Assembly: GCA_021295915.1 (NCBI GenBank)
Contig: JAGWBK010000013.1
Coordinates: 64,940 to 112,477 of the forward strand
From: Dehalococcoidia bacterium
Lineage (GTDB): Bacteria; Chloroflexota; Dehalococcoidia; Lucifugimonadales; UBA1123
DNA length: 47,538 nucleotides
Direction: 5' to 3'
Shown: one piece after another, positions 7,891 to 16,217 of the stretch
Layout: every line of letters starts with the position of its first letter
Numbering within the stretch: the stretch's first letter is position 1
Position numbers and translations under genes: made by a program
The notes under the pieces: model-generated
Databases searched by the model: none
Seen by the model: the letters and a program-made list of their open reading frames with translations, nothing else
What the model was told of the DNA's origin: nothing

Positions 7891-7939
7891 TCTGATGAAA
7901 CACTTTGGAGACAATCCCAAAGATAGGGAGAAGAGATTA

Positions 7940-9250
7940 ATGTCCGATAAGCAGCCGAACATAGTCCTGATAATGTCCGATGACCTTGGGTATGAGGTGA
8001 TCGGGGCGAACGGGGGTACTTCGTATGAGACTCCGCGTCTCGACCAGATGGCGCAGGAGGGGATGCGGTTCGATGAGGCGCACGTGATGCCGCTGTGCAC
8101 TCCCACACGGCTATCGCTAATGACTGGCAAGTACAACTTCCGCAACTACATCGGGTTCGGGCTGATCAAGCCGGATGAGGTCACGTTCGGGCACCTGTTC
8201 TCGGACGCTGGGTACAACACGTGCATCTCCGGCAAGTGGCAGCTCTACTCCTACAATCCGCCCGATGAGTCGCCCGAGATGCGGTCCAAGGGTCAGCCGA
8301 TCGAGGACGCGGGGTTCGACGAGTTCTGCGTCTGGCACGCTCACCATACCGAGGAGAAGGGGTCCCGATACAAGAACCCCATCATCTACCAGAACGGCAA
8401 GTACCGGGACGACACCGAGGGTAAGTACGGGGAAGACGTCTTCTGTGACTACATCATCGACTACATCGAGCGAAAGAAGGATGATGACAACCCGTTCTTC
8501 GTGTATTGGCCGATGGCCGCGACTCACAAGCCGCACGAGCCCACGCCGGACAGCCCGGAGTGGGAGTCGTTCGACCCGCCTTCGAACAGGACGCTCGGTG
8601 GCCGGACATGGGCGGAGATCGAGGATGCCTCCTGGGGCGACGATCCGCGCTTCTACAAGGACATGGTCGAGTACCACGACAAGGTCATCGGCAGACTCAT
8701 GGACTACCTGGACGAGCAGGGCCTCGGTGAAGACACGCTGGTGATATACGTGGGCGACAACGGCAGTCCCCATGACGTCTGCTCGATAGTGCACGAGCAC
8801 AATGAGATATGCGGAGGCAAGGGTAAGACGAACGACAGGGGGACGCACGTTCCGCTCATCTGTCGTATGCCTGGGACGATTCCAGCCGGGTCGGCGAACA
8901 AGGACCTGGTGGAGTCCACGGACTTCCTGCCGACCATGATGGAGGCGGCAGGTCTGGAATTCCCTGATGGGTACATCGTCGACGGGCGGTCGTTCTATCC
9001 GCAGCTCACTGGGGAAGCGGGCAATCCTAGGGAGTGGGCTTTCTTCCACTTCGAGCCGATGAGCGCGCGCAACGTTGGGCGTCAAAGTCGATTCGTTCGT
9101 GACTACCAGTGGAAGCTGTACGAGACCGGAGAGCTGTACGACCTCAGGTCGGACCTGGACGAAGAGCTGCCAATTTACGCGGTGTTCCAGTCGAAGGAGC
9201 AGTCAGAGGCGAGGGCGAGGCTGCGTCCGATATTCGAGGAGTTGCAGTAG
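7940..9250 (+). CDS. Sulfatase (arylsulfatase family, formylglycine-dependent)
   Basis: This 436-aa sulfatase would hydrolyse sulfate esters of an unknown substrate. N-terminal PNIVLIMSDDLGYE supplies the metal-binding aspartates (D14, D15). LCTPTRLSLMTGKY carries the C-x-P-x-R signature, whose Cys53 is oxidised to the catalytic formylglycine by a formylglycine-generating enzyme. GKWQLY and YVGDNGSPHD provide further active-site and metal ligands. No signal peptide is evident, so it is probably cytoplasmic. I prefer the ATG at 7940, preceded by AGGGAGAAG, over an upstream in-frame ATG at 7895 that begins next to the repeat. No sulfatase-maturation enzyme is in the window. The stop is only 10 bp from the convergent gene. 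Confidence 0.9.
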   Translation: MSDKQPNIVLIMSDDLGYEVIGANGGTSYETPRLDQMAQEGMRFDEAHVMPLCTPTRLSLMTGKYNFRNYIGFGLIKPDEVTFGHLFSDAGYNTCISGKWQLYSYNPPDESPEMRSKGQPIEDAGFDEFCVWHAHHTEEKGSRYKNPIIYQNGKYRDDTEGKYGEDVFCDYIIDYIERKKDDDNPFFVYWPMAATHKPHEPTPDSPEWESFDPPSNRTLGGRTWAEIEDASWGDDPRFYKDMVEYHDKVIGRLMDYLDEQGLGEDTLVIYVGDNGSPHDVCSIVHEHNEICGGKGKTNDRGTHVPLICRMPGTIPAGSANKDLVESTDFLPTMMEAAGLEFPDGYIVDGRSFYPQLTGEAGNPREWAFFHFEPMSARNVGRQSRFVRDYQWKLYETGELYDLRSDLDEELPIYAVFQSKEQSEARARLRPIFEELQ

Positions 9251-9260
9251 GGGTCGGCGC

Positions 9261-10013
9261 TCAGACGCCGGAGTCTTCTATGCCTCTGATGTCTTCTTCT
9301 ACCTGGCCGAGTTTGACGTACTCCTCGGACATGAGGTGGAAGCAGCGCTGGAGGTAGAGACTGGCGAGCTTGGCGGCGTTCTCTCCGCCTGAGCCTGCGG
9401 CCTCGGCGAGCCGCGTTACCTGGTGACTGGCCGGCAGGTGCCGCCCGAGCGCCATGATCTCTGACCTGGTCTCGCTGGCGAGAGCGAGGTCACCGGACCC
9501 AACTGCATCGCGCAGCCTGCCCACGAGTCGGGTCAACTCGTTCAGCTTGTCCTGGTCGCTCATCAGGCCGTACAGGACGTCGTTCACGCTCAGGCCATCG
9601 TCATCGATGTCGTCCTTGAGCGCGCCGGGTTGCTCGGTGGGATCTGAGCATAGGTCGGCATACCAGCCCACCGCTTCGTTGACGGTTCCGAGCAATGACG
9701 TGACATCCATCGTCGAGACCGTGCCGCCGAAGATGATGTCGTCCTCCCGGGCCTTTGCGAGGCTCTCGATGTAGTCCATGCCGCTGACCAACTCGGGCGC
9801 GGGCGGGAATGCGAAAGCTGACAGCTCCTTCGCACCGACCTCGCCAAGCTGGTTCATCAGGAACGGGGGGACATACTTGGAGACGTCGACCTGGATAGGC
9901 AACACCACGAGGTAGGTCGCGAGCAGTTCGCCGGCGTCGTGTGAGCTCTGGAAGTAGATGAGCGCGTGACCCCTGGGATTGTCTTCTGAGCCTCGCTCGA
10001 AGGTGAAAGCCAT
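9261..10013 (-). CDS. Conserved-looking hypothetical protein, 250 aa
   Basis: I do not recognise the family. The protein is acidic and starts MAFTFERGSEDNPRGHALIYF, followed by a hydrophobic strand segment (ELLATYLVVLPIQVDVSKYVPPFL, residues ~29-52). The middle region is Asp-rich (KDDIDDDGLSVND), and the C-terminal half is helical and Ala/Leu/Glu-rich, with likely amphipathic helices to residue 235. No signal peptide or clear transmembrane helix is seen. It is convergent with the sulfatase, with 10 bp between stops. Its codon use and GC content look like those of its neighbours, so I take it as a real gene of unknown function. Confidence 0.7.
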   Translation of the reverse strand: MAFTFERGSEDNPRGHALIYFQSSHDAGELLATYLVVLPIQVDVSKYVPPFLMNQLGEVGAKELSAFAFPPAPELVSGMDYIESLAKAREDDIIFGGTVSTMDVTSLLGTVNEAVGWYADLCSDPTEQPGALKDDIDDDGLSVNDVLYGLMSDQDKLNELTRLVGRLRDAVGSGDLALASETRSEIMALGRHLPASHQVTRLAEAAGSGGENAAKLASLYLQRCFHLMSEEYVKLGQVEEDIRGIEDSGV

Positions 10014-10128
10014 ATTTCAGTCCACTCGATTCTACTTTGAGTTCGGGTCGGCTCGTGTCAGGGAATTATACTTAACGGTGAGCATGTGTACACCCTGGGG
10101 TGAGGCTTAAATGGGTATGTATTCGACC

Positions 10129-10341
10129 TTTTCACCCTCTCCCCAACCCTCTCCCCCAGGGAGAGGGGGTCTGTTGGTGTTACTCAGGCTTATCTGTGCA
10201 CCTTTACATACCCCTATCAGTTGGGGCGAAGAGTTAGGAGTGAGAGCCTCCCATTCCACCCTACGACCTCTGGGTTCCGGCCTTCGCCGGAACGACGGGA
10301 GAGGGGATTCTTCTGGTGCGGGCGGGACGCCCGCGCTCCCA
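10129..10341 (+). repeat. Composite repeat block: modules A, F, C, D
   Basis: Short A at 10129-10170 runs directly into module F (TCTGTTGGTGTTACTCAGG ... CTATCTGTGCACCTTTACATACCCC), which also follows A copies at 19769 and 31441. C (GGGTTCCGGCCTTCGCCGGAACGAC) lies at 10270-10295 and D (GCGGGCGGGACGCCCGCGCT) at 10318-10340. D lies just 3' of the helicase gene, which is on the opposite strand. The gap from 10014 to 10128 shows nothing else. Confidence 0.87.
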
Positions 10342-10347
10342 TGTGGT

Positions 10348-12630
10348 TCACTCTTCGCCGAGGAGGGAGGCTAGGATGAGGCGGGCTACGTGCTTGTCGA
10401 GGGGCTGGTTGTTGCTGCCGCACTTGGGGGAGTGGATGCACGATGGGCAGCCGGACTCGCAGGGGCACTGGGAGATGACCTCGAGGGTCGCCTGCCACAG
10501 ATCTTCGATCACCTCGTAGCCGTGTTCGGAGACGCCGACGCCTCCGGGGTGGCCGTCGTGAATGAAGACCTGGGGCTGGCCTGTGTCGGGGTGCAGAGGC
10601 GTCGTTATGCCGCCGATGTCGTTGCGGTCGCACATGGCGAACAGCGGCAGGATGCCTATGGCGGCGTGCTCGACGGCGTGGAGTCCGCCGGACAGGTCGA
10701 GCTTCTCCGTACGAATGAAGTCCAGCGTGTGTTTTGGGGGGCCGAACCAGAGCGCGGTGGTCTCGAATTCCTGCTTGGGAAGCTCGACGTACTCGTCGCC
10801 GAGAACTTCGTCGGTGTGGTGCTTGATTCGCTTGAATCCGAGCACCTGAGTCGAGACGATGACCTCGCCGAAGAAGACCTCCACACTCCCCGCCGGGCGC
10901 TGGGAGTAGGTGCTGAGGATGCGGGTCTCGGTGTGGTCGCGGGACTGCGTGTAGTAGGGCGCGTCGGTTTTGGAAGCGTAGGCGGTGTGGGACTCCATGT
11001 CGAGCTCGGTGACAAGGTAGGACTCACCCTGATGCAGATAGATCGCGCCGGGGTGAAGCTGCATGAAGGCGGATGACTCGGAGACCGTTTCGAGGACCGC
11101 CCCTGTGTCGGCATCGACGAGCGTGTAGAACGCTCCGGACGCGGTGCGCATGTTGACGCGCTCGGCCGGGTAAGTCATCTCGGGGACGAGGTGCCAGCGT
11201 CCGTGTCGGACGTGAACGTAGTCGTCCTCGATCAGCTCGTCGGCGTACCAGAGCAGCTCGGGGCCGAAGAACTCGGTGTCGTTCATCGTCAGCGGGGACT
11301 CGTAGGCCGCGCAGAGCAGGTGGGGCTTCAGGATGTAGGGATTGGCTGGTGAGATCCTAGCGGTCTCGTGGCTCTTGCCGAAGAACGACTCAGGATGGCG
11401 CATGAGGTACTGGTCGAGTGGGTTGTCCTGCGCGACGAGCACGCTGAGGGAGCGCTCGCCGCTGCGTCCGCTGCGTCCGGCCTGCTGCCACGCGCTGGCG
11501 ATGGAGCCCGGATAGCCGGTCAGAACCGTGGCGTCGAGGTTGCCGACGTCGACCCCAAGCTCCATGGCGTTGGTCGTGGACAGACCGAGCAGCTTGCCCT
11601 CGTAGAAGTCGCGTTCGATACGGCGGCGGTCTTCAGCCAGATAGCTCGCGCGGTAAGGGGCGATACGTCCAGCGATGACTGGGTGCGACTGCTTGAGCTG
11701 GTCGCGGGCGTACACGTAGAGGAGTTCGGCCTGTCGCCGGCTGCGGACGAAGGTCATGGTGCGCGTGTGTCGCTTGAGAAGCTCGACGTAGATCTGGGTG
11801 GCCTCGGAGTTCGTTGAGCGACGCGTGCCCTTGGCGAGGTCGATCATCGGTGGATTCCACAGGGCGAAGTCCTTTCCGCCGTAGGGGGAACCGTCGTCGT
11901 CGATTACCTCGAACGGCAGGCCGACGAGTCGCTCGGCGTGTTCGCCCGGGTTGGCTATCGTGGCGGAGCACAGGATGAACTGGGGGGCGCTGCCCAGCTT
12001 CCGGCAGATGCGTCTGAGTCGCCTGATGACGTTGGCGACATGCGTGCCGAACACGCCGCGATAGGCGTGCGCCTCGTCGAGCACCACGTACTTGAGACCC
12101 GTGAGCGCCCTGTACCAGGCGTGGTGGTTGGGCAGGATGCCGAGGTGGAGCATGTCCGGGTTGGTCATCACGATGTGCGAGCCGCGCCGGATGGAGGCGC
12201 GGTCCTGGCGGGCGGTGTCGCCGTCGAAGATCGCGTGTCGAAGGCGGGAGCCCTCGGGCATCAGCTCGGCGAGCTTCTTCTCCTGGTCCTGAGAGAGCGC
12301 CTTGGCAGGATGGATGTAGAGCGCGCGGGCCGACCTGTCGCTCAGCAGGGACTCGATCACGGGCAGGTTGTAGCACATGCTCTTGCCGCTGGCGGCGGGG
12401 GTCGCGACGATGACATTCTTGCCCTCGCGCAGTGCGGTGATGGCATCGGCCTGGTGGGTGTAGAGGGAGTCTATGCCGAGGGCTTCGAGTCGCTCGGTGA
12501 TGCGGTCATCCAGCGGAGGGAAGAGGTCGGCTGTACGTGCCTCGCGCGACGGTACCTGCTCCAGGTGTACGATCTGTTCGGCGTACCAGAGCAGGCTCTG
12601 GATGTGTCTGAGAAAAGCTGCGGTGTCCAT
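10348..12630 (-). CDS. DEAH-box ATP-dependent helicase with C-terminal DUF1998 (Hrq1/MrfA-like)
   Basis: This 760-aa superfamily-2 helicase has a Q-motif (YTHQADAI, ~57-64), Walker A TPAASGKS (~77-84), DEAH (185-188), motif III-like LCSATIANP, motif V ATNAMELGVDVGNLD-type sequence, and motif VI QAGRSGRSG. The C-terminal region holds the DUF1998 cysteines (CDRNDIGG; CPCESGCPSCIHSPKCG), which bind zinc in the Hrq1/MrfA family. In Bacillus subtilis, MrfA acts with the exonuclease MrfB in mitomycin C crosslink repair. Size and architecture match, and a role in repairing bulky or crosslinked DNA is inferred. No MrfB-like nuclease gene is adjacent. The start ATG has no clear Shine-Dalgarno, and a module B repeat begins 13 bp upstream. 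Confidence 0.9.
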   Translation of the reverse strand: MDTAAFLRHIQSLLWYAEQIVHLEQVPSREARTADLFPPLDDRITERLEALGIDSLYTHQADAITALREGKNVIVATPAASGKSMCYNLPVIESLLSDRSARALYIHPAKALSQDQEKKLAELMPEGSRLRHAIFDGDTARQDRASIRRGSHIVMTNPDMLHLGILPNHHAWYRALTGLKYVVLDEAHAYRGVFGTHVANVIRRLRRICRKLGSAPQFILCSATIANPGEHAERLVGLPFEVIDDDGSPYGGKDFALWNPPMIDLAKGTRRSTNSEATQIYVELLKRHTRTMTFVRSRRQAELLYVYARDQLKQSHPVIAGRIAPYRASYLAEDRRRIERDFYEGKLLGLSTTNAMELGVDVGNLDATVLTGYPGSIASAWQQAGRSGRSGERSLSVLVAQDNPLDQYLMRHPESFFGKSHETARISPANPYILKPHLLCAAYESPLTMNDTEFFGPELLWYADELIEDDYVHVRHGRWHLVPEMTYPAERVNMRTASGAFYTLVDADTGAVLETVSESSAFMQLHPGAIYLHQGESYLVTELDMESHTAYASKTDAPYYTQSRDHTETRILSTYSQRPAGSVEVFFGEVIVSTQVLGFKRIKHHTDEVLGDEYVELPKQEFETTALWFGPPKHTLDFIRTEKLDLSGGLHAVEHAAIGILPLFAMCDRNDIGGITTPLHPDTGQPQVFIHDGHPGGVGVSEHGYEVIEDLWQATLEVISQCPCESGCPSCIHSPKCGSNNQPLDKHVARLILASLLGEE

Positions 12631-12642
12631 GCGGGCAATATC

Positions 12643-12766
12643 TGTCCTTCGACAAGCTCAGGACGAACGCAAGGTTAGTACTTTGGGACACCCCGCTTCG
12701 ACAAGCTCAGGGCGAACGCATGTTAGGCACCTTGGGGCCATAGGCCCCGGCAAGCTCAGGGCAGGT
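12643..12766 (+). repeat. Three degenerate module B copies in tandem
   Basis: Copies at about 12643-12669 (GTCCTTCGACAAGCTCAGGA plus CGAACGC), 12694-12719 (GCTTCGACAAGCTCAGGGCGAACGC) and 12738-12766 (GGCCCCGGCAAGCTCAGGGC, more diverged) fill nearly all of the 139-bp gap between the helicase start and the ylxP stop. The third copy is preceded by a small GGGGCC-ATA-GGCCCC hairpin. Any promoter of the helicase must overlap these repeats or lie within the upstream gene. Confidence 0.8.
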
Positions 12767-12769
12767 TAC

Positions 12770-13063
12770 TCAGAAGCCGGTGAGTGTCTCCATTTCGCAG
12801 TCTACCACTTCGGCATCGGGGCGGTCGGCCTCGATGAACTCGAGGACGTTGTCCAGGGTCTGATCGGCGTGGCGGACGTTGTTGGAGACGCAGGTGATGC
12901 CGATGACGGCGGTCTGCCAGGATTCGTTCTGATCGACCTCGGCGACGGCGACGTTGAACTTGTTCCTCACTCGCTCGCGTATGGAGTTGATGACGCGTCG
13001 CTTGTCCTTGAGGCTGGAGGAACCTGAGAGGCGGAGGGTTAGTTTGGCTACGCCGACGTTCAT
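12770..13063 (-). CDS. ylxP: YlxP/DUF503 family protein
   Basis: This 97-aa protein matches DUF503: VGVAKLTLRLSGSSSLKDKR (residues ~3-22, with the hallmark SLKDKR), a following RRVINSIRERVRNKFNVAVAE stretch, and AVIGITCVSNN. The family is usually linked to translation/ribosome genes (infB-rbfA) in Firmicutes and is of unknown or ribosome-biogenesis-associated function. Here it is away from those genes, upstream of a helicase in the same orientation. The start ATG at 13063 lacks a clear Shine-Dalgarno. The 260-bp gap from 13064 to 13322 contains no recognised element. Confidence 0.88.
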   Translation of the reverse strand: MNVGVAKLTLRLSGSSSLKDKRRVINSIRERVRNKFNVAVAEVDQNESWQTAVIGITCVSNNVRHADQTLDNVLEFIEADRPDAEVVDCEMETLTGF

Positions 13064-13322
13064 GGGGAAGAGATGAGGGTCATTACGGGGTGTTCGATAT
13101 GGCGTTCATTGTACCTCTGTTCAACCGTGACCACTAACGAACTCCGCCGTTTGATACCATTTCAGCATCGGCAACCAGGTAGAAACGTCCTAAACAGGTA
13201 ACTCGACTCCTCCGTGACGTGACCTCCGCAAGAATCAAAGATATTGAAGAGAAGCAGACTGTTTGACGGTTGACCTGGACGCTGCCTGGGGACAGCGGCC
13301 TTTCACCTGAGACGAAAGCTCC

Positions 13323-13856
13323 ATGCCAAGATGCACATATCTGTTCGCCGTTCTGGCCGTCGCCCTTCTGGTCATGTCATGCGACCGAACCGATACCACG
13401 CTCCCACCCATACCGACGCCAACCTTCTCGGCTGAGAATACCGCTGCTACCCCGACTCTAGCTCCCTCGCCGACAGGAACATCAGCGCCTACGGTCACGG
13501 TCATACCAACAAAGACCCCGAGGCCTACATGGACGGCCCAACCCACACGGACTCCAAGGCCCACATGGACGGCACAACCTACACGAACACCGAGGCCCAT
13601 ACATACTGTGCAACCTACGAGGACGCCGAGACCCACATGGACGGCACAACCCACGCGAACACCAAGGCCCATAGAGACGACGCAACCCACGAGGACTCCG
13701 AGACCTACATGGACGGTGCAACCCACACGGACTCCAAGACCGACGTGGACGGCACAACCTACGCGAACACCGAGGCCGACGAACACGCCAAGGCCGACAC
13801 AGACACCCACTGCGACGCAGATCCCCGAACGTTCTGACACCAATGCAGGACAGTAG
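13323..13856 (+). CDS. Putative lipoprotein of Thr/Pro-rich tandem repeats
   Basis: This 177-aa secreted protein has a hydrophobic N-terminus (LFAVLAVALLVMSC) ending in a plausible lipobox (V-M-S-C20), so it is predicted to be membrane-anchored. Residues ~62-157 consist of seven complete and one partial copies of a 12-residue unit, PTRTPRPTWTAQ, with variations at the WT/IH/IE positions. Thr/Pro-rich stalks of this kind usually tether a folded domain to the surface in Chloroflexota, but here the frame ends soon after the stalk with no domain. It is either a bare stalk, a truncated lipoprotein, or a non-functional ORF sustained by the repeat. The signal peptide argues for a real gene. Confidence 0.6.
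   Translation: MPRCTYLFAVLAVALLVMSCDRTDTTLPPIPTPTFSAENTAATPTLAPSPTGTSAPTVTVIPTKTPRPTWTAQPTRTPRPTWTAQPTRTPRPIHTVQPTRTPRPTWTAQPTRTPRPIETTQPTRTPRPTWTVQPTRTPRPTWTAQPTRTPRPTNTPRPTQTPTATQIPERSDTNAGQ
13506..13793 (+). repeat. 36-bp tandem repeat, about 8 units, within the lipoprotein gene
   Basis: The unit encodes PTRTPRPTWTAQ. Units differ mostly by scattered substitutions (for example ACATGG versus ATAGAG or ATACAT at the variable codons), so the array is not a recent clonal expansion. The array is also stop-free on the complementary strand. Confidence 0.85.
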
Positions 13857-13865
13857 CAGGTCGAC

Positions 13866-14253
13866 GAGACTGTGTCAGTTTGGTAGGCAGTGTTTTCACC
13901 CTCAGTCCTCTCCCTAGTATCGAGTACGGGGCTGGCTCTGAGGGAGGCGGAGGTGTTGCGGGCGGGACGCCCGCGCTCCCAGGGCAATGTGTCGGTTTGG
14001 TAGGCGGGGGTTTCACCCTCACCCCCGTATCAAGTACGGGGCAGGCTCCAGCCCTCTCCCGTCAAGGGCTGACAGGGGATGGGGATGTCCTTCGACAAGC
14101 TCAGGACGAACGAATTGCCAGTTTACCTACGCCTCTCAGCCCGTCAAGGGAGAGGGGGACGTTGATTGAGTTTCCAATCAGAGGGTTCTTGTTAATACAC
14201 CTGCCGGCGCTGTGGGAGGTGGAGTCGTTGCGGGCAGGACGCCCGCGCTCCCA
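13866..14253 (+). repeat. Composite repeat block: G-arm, A, D, G-arm, A, B, A-tail, D
   Basis: This long block follows the lipoprotein gene. A conserved left arm (GACTGTGTCAGTTTGGTAGG) precedes a partial A with the GTATCGAGTACGGGG inner part at 13893-13945. D lies at 13956-13982. A second left arm leads into a long-form A (CCCCGTATCAAGTACGGGG) at 14009-14072. B is at 14086-14118, an A right arm (CCCGTCAAGGGAGAGGGGG) at 14131-14158, and D again at 14228-14253. The same left arm reappears at 27444 and 43585. No gene is seen between 13857 and 14335. Confidence 0.87.
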
Positions 14254-14335
14254 GTGGCGGTTGCCTTAAGGGGGCTTAGGAAATAAACTCGACGATGGTG
14301 CCTGTCGAGATGGGCTGGACTCAAGGAGGAGCTAA

Positions 14336-15553
14336 GTGCAGAACAACCTGCGTGACAAGTATTGCATTGTTGGAGTCGGTGAGACTGATTACAGTCGGGG
14401 ATCAGGCAGGAGTACGAGAGCGCTGGCGGTGGAGGCCATTCGCAACGCGGTCGCGGATGCCGGACTCACGACCAAGGACATAGATGGGATGCTGAGCTAC
14501 CACGGCGGCGACTCGACCTCGTCGAGCGTGCTGGCGTACGACCTCGGCAACCAGCTCAACTTCTACATGGACTGCTCCGGCGGCGGCTCCAGCACGGAGG
14601 CGCTGGTCGGGCTGGCTATCGGGTCAATCGAAGCTGGCATGTGCGAAACAGTCGCCATATTCCGCGCCATGAACGGGTACTCCCAAGTTCGTATCGGGGG
14701 CACCGGACGGGGCGCTGCGCCTGTGACGTCCGCCGACCTTTTGCGCAGGCCGTACGGGCTGGCGAGCGCGGTGCAGACGTTCGCCTTTTCGTTCACCCGT
14801 CACATGATGGAGTACGGCGTGAAGAGCGAGGACCTCGCTGCGATCAAGGTGACGCACAGCAATCACGCCAGCAACAATCCAAAGGCGCTGATGAAACACA
14901 GGGTCACGGTCGACGACGTGATGAACTCGCGATGGATCGTTAGGCCGTGCGCGCACCTGCTGGACTGCTGCCTGGAGACCGACAACGCGACGTGCATCAT
15001 CATAACGTCGGCGGAGCGGGCGAAGGACATGAAGAATCCGCCAGCTTACATCAGGGCGGTCCAGGGTCGTGGCACCAAGCCGGGCGGGGACTTCCACTAC
15101 CAGCATGCGCCGATCACGAGGGTAGCAGGGCACTACGTGGGGCCAAGGCTGTTTGAGCTCGCCGACCTCACGCACGACGACATCGACGTGACCGGCTGCT
15201 ACGACGCGTTCACGTACACCAGCCTGCTGCAGTTCGAGGACTACGGCTTCTGCAAGAAGGGCGAGGGCAAGGACTACGTGACGTCCGGGATCACCGACCT
15301 CGGTGGACGGCGGCCCAACAACACCAGCGGCGGCCACCTGTGCGAGGGGTATACGCACGGCATGAACATGGTCATCGAGAACGTCCGGCAGCTTCGGGGA
15401 ACGGTCGATGACTACTGCCCGGACTGGCAGAACGGGAACCACACTTTCGAATACTCGGAGGGCGGGTGCCGGCGCGTGCCGAACGTCGAGATCACGATGA
15501 ACATGGGTTGGGCCAACCCGGCTACGGGAAGCGCTCTGATAATGAGGAAGTGA
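14336..15553 (+). CDS. Thiolase-like acetyl-CoA acetyltransferase/SCP2-type protein
   Basis: This 405-aa thiolase-superfamily protein is of the non-decarboxylating, SCP2-like type that pairs with DUF35 proteins. It starts at GTG 14336, with AAGGAGGA 7 nt upstream. CIVGVGETDYSRGSGRSTRAL and LAVEAIRNAVADAGLTTKDID are the family N-terminal segments. CYDAFTYTSLLQFEDYGFC and the C-terminal GGHLCEGYTHGMNMVIE plus NMGWANPATGSALIM carry conserved Cys/His positions. The usual nucleophile region reads MDCSGGGSSTEAL. A Cys is present, but the spacing to the glycines differs from classical CATGSS thiolases, so the chemistry is uncertain (beta-ketothiolysis or retro-aldol type). A DUF35 partner follows. 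Confidence 0.87.
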   Translation: MQNNLRDKYCIVGVGETDYSRGSGRSTRALAVEAIRNAVADAGLTTKDIDGMLSYHGGDSTSSSVLAYDLGNQLNFYMDCSGGGSSTEALVGLAIGSIEAGMCETVAIFRAMNGYSQVRIGGTGRGAAPVTSADLLRRPYGLASAVQTFAFSFTRHMMEYGVKSEDLAAIKVTHSNHASNNPKALMKHRVTVDDVMNSRWIVRPCAHLLDCCLETDNATCIIITSAERAKDMKNPPAYIRAVQGRGTKPGGDFHYQHAPITRVAGHYVGPRLFELADLTHDDIDVTGCYDAFTYTSLLQFEDYGFCKKGEGKDYVTSGITDLGGRRPNNTSGGHLCEGYTHGMNMVIENVRQLRGTVDDYCPDWQNGNHTFEYSEGGCRRVPNVEITMNMGWANPATGSALIMRK

Positions 15554-15560
15554 GGGAGGG

Positions 15561-15579
15561 AACTGCACCAGGTGCAGTT
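15561..15579. other. 19-nt palindrome just after the thiolase-like gene
   Basis: AACTGCACC-A-GGTGCAGTT is a perfect 9-bp inverted repeat around a single central base, 7 nt after the stop codon. It has no following T-run. It could act as an operator for the downstream DUF35 gene or as an mRNA end structure. It is not part of repeat modules A-F. Confidence 0.55.
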
Positions 15580-15581
15580 TC

Positions 15582-15614
15582 GAGGAGTGAGTGGAGAGGA
15601 GAGAGGAGTGAGAG
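15582..15614 (+). repeat. Intergenic repeat, module E
   Basis: AGGAGTGAGTGGAGAGGA, then GAGAGGAGTGAGAG, in the same orientation as all other E copies. It lies between the thiolase-like gene and its DUF35 partner. Confidence 0.75.
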
Positions 15615-15666
15615 CCCTCACGACAGGACAGACTGAGGACTAACGTACTTTCATGAGAGGGATATA

Positions 15667-16170
15667 GTGGCTGTCTATAACTATCGTGAGCTTCCCCTAG
15701 TCATCCAGGAGCAGGACTCGGAATACTTCGGCTACTTTGAGGCGGCGCAGGAGCATCGGCTGGTCGTGAAGAAGTGCCTGGACTGCGACCTGCTGCGGGG
15801 GGAGCCGGGAGCGGCGTGCCCGTGGTGTTCATCGATGAGCTCGGAGTGGCACGAGGTCATCGGCAGCGGGACGATCTACAGCTACCAGATCATCGCTCAC
15901 AGCGTGCTGCCGGGATTCAGGGACTGGGTGCCCTACCCCATCGTGCTGGTCGAACTGGACGAGCAGAAAGGACAGCCGAATCCAGGCGATGGTCTGAGAC
16001 TCACTGCCAATCTCGTCGATGAGAGCATGAACGCTGAGGCCGAGGAGAACGTGGCGATCGGCAAGCGCGTGAGGGTGGTGTTCATGGACATGGAAGATGG
16101 TCTGACGCTGCCGCAGTTCACACTGACGGATGAGGCGCCGGAGGGTGAGGTGTGGCGGTATCCTGTTTAG
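15667..16170 (+). CDS. Zn-ribbon/OB-fold acyl-CoA-associated protein (DUF35)
   Basis: This 167-aa DUF35 protein has an N-terminal helix (QDSEYFGYFEAAQEHRLVVK), a rubredoxin-like zinc ribbon with CLDCDLLRGEPGAACPWC (residues ~37-54), then an OB-fold (GSGTIYSYQIIAHSVLPGF ... PYPIVLVELDEQ). Members bind acyl-CoA and form stable complexes with thiolase-like or MaoC-like partners, as in the steroid side-chain aldolases. Here it is 113 bp downstream of a thiolase-like gene and is probably its subunit. The start is GTG 15667, with GAGAGGGA 4 nt upstream. The intervening E repeat and palindrome do not break co-orientation. Confidence 0.9.
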   Translation: MAVYNYRELPLVIQEQDSEYFGYFEAAQEHRLVVKKCLDCDLLRGEPGAACPWCSSMSSEWHEVIGSGTIYSYQIIAHSVLPGFRDWVPYPIVLVELDEQKGQPNPGDGLRLTANLVDESMNAEAEENVAIGKRVRVVFMDMEDGLTLPQFTLTDEAPEGEVWRYPV

Positions 16171-16217
16171 GCATGTAGGGGAGGAGATCAGTTCAATCTG
16201 TGATGAGTGTATGCGTA

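Noticed and set aside
7713-7895. Short ORFs reading FHPHPSPLPSRERG in intergenic gaps
   Set aside because: They are translations of module A, which is stop-poor in two frames. No ribosome-binding site or conservation argument supports them as genes.
8117-9085. Minus-strand ORF of 322 codons opposite the sulfatase
   Set aside because: Shadow of the sulfatase frame. No motif and composition typical of an antisense artefact.
13235-13987. Minus-strand ORF of 250 codons (VGLGVRVGC repeats) opposite the lipoprotein gene
   Set aside because: It is the complement of the 36-bp tandem array and has no signal or domain. The plus-strand frame has a lipobox and signal sequence.
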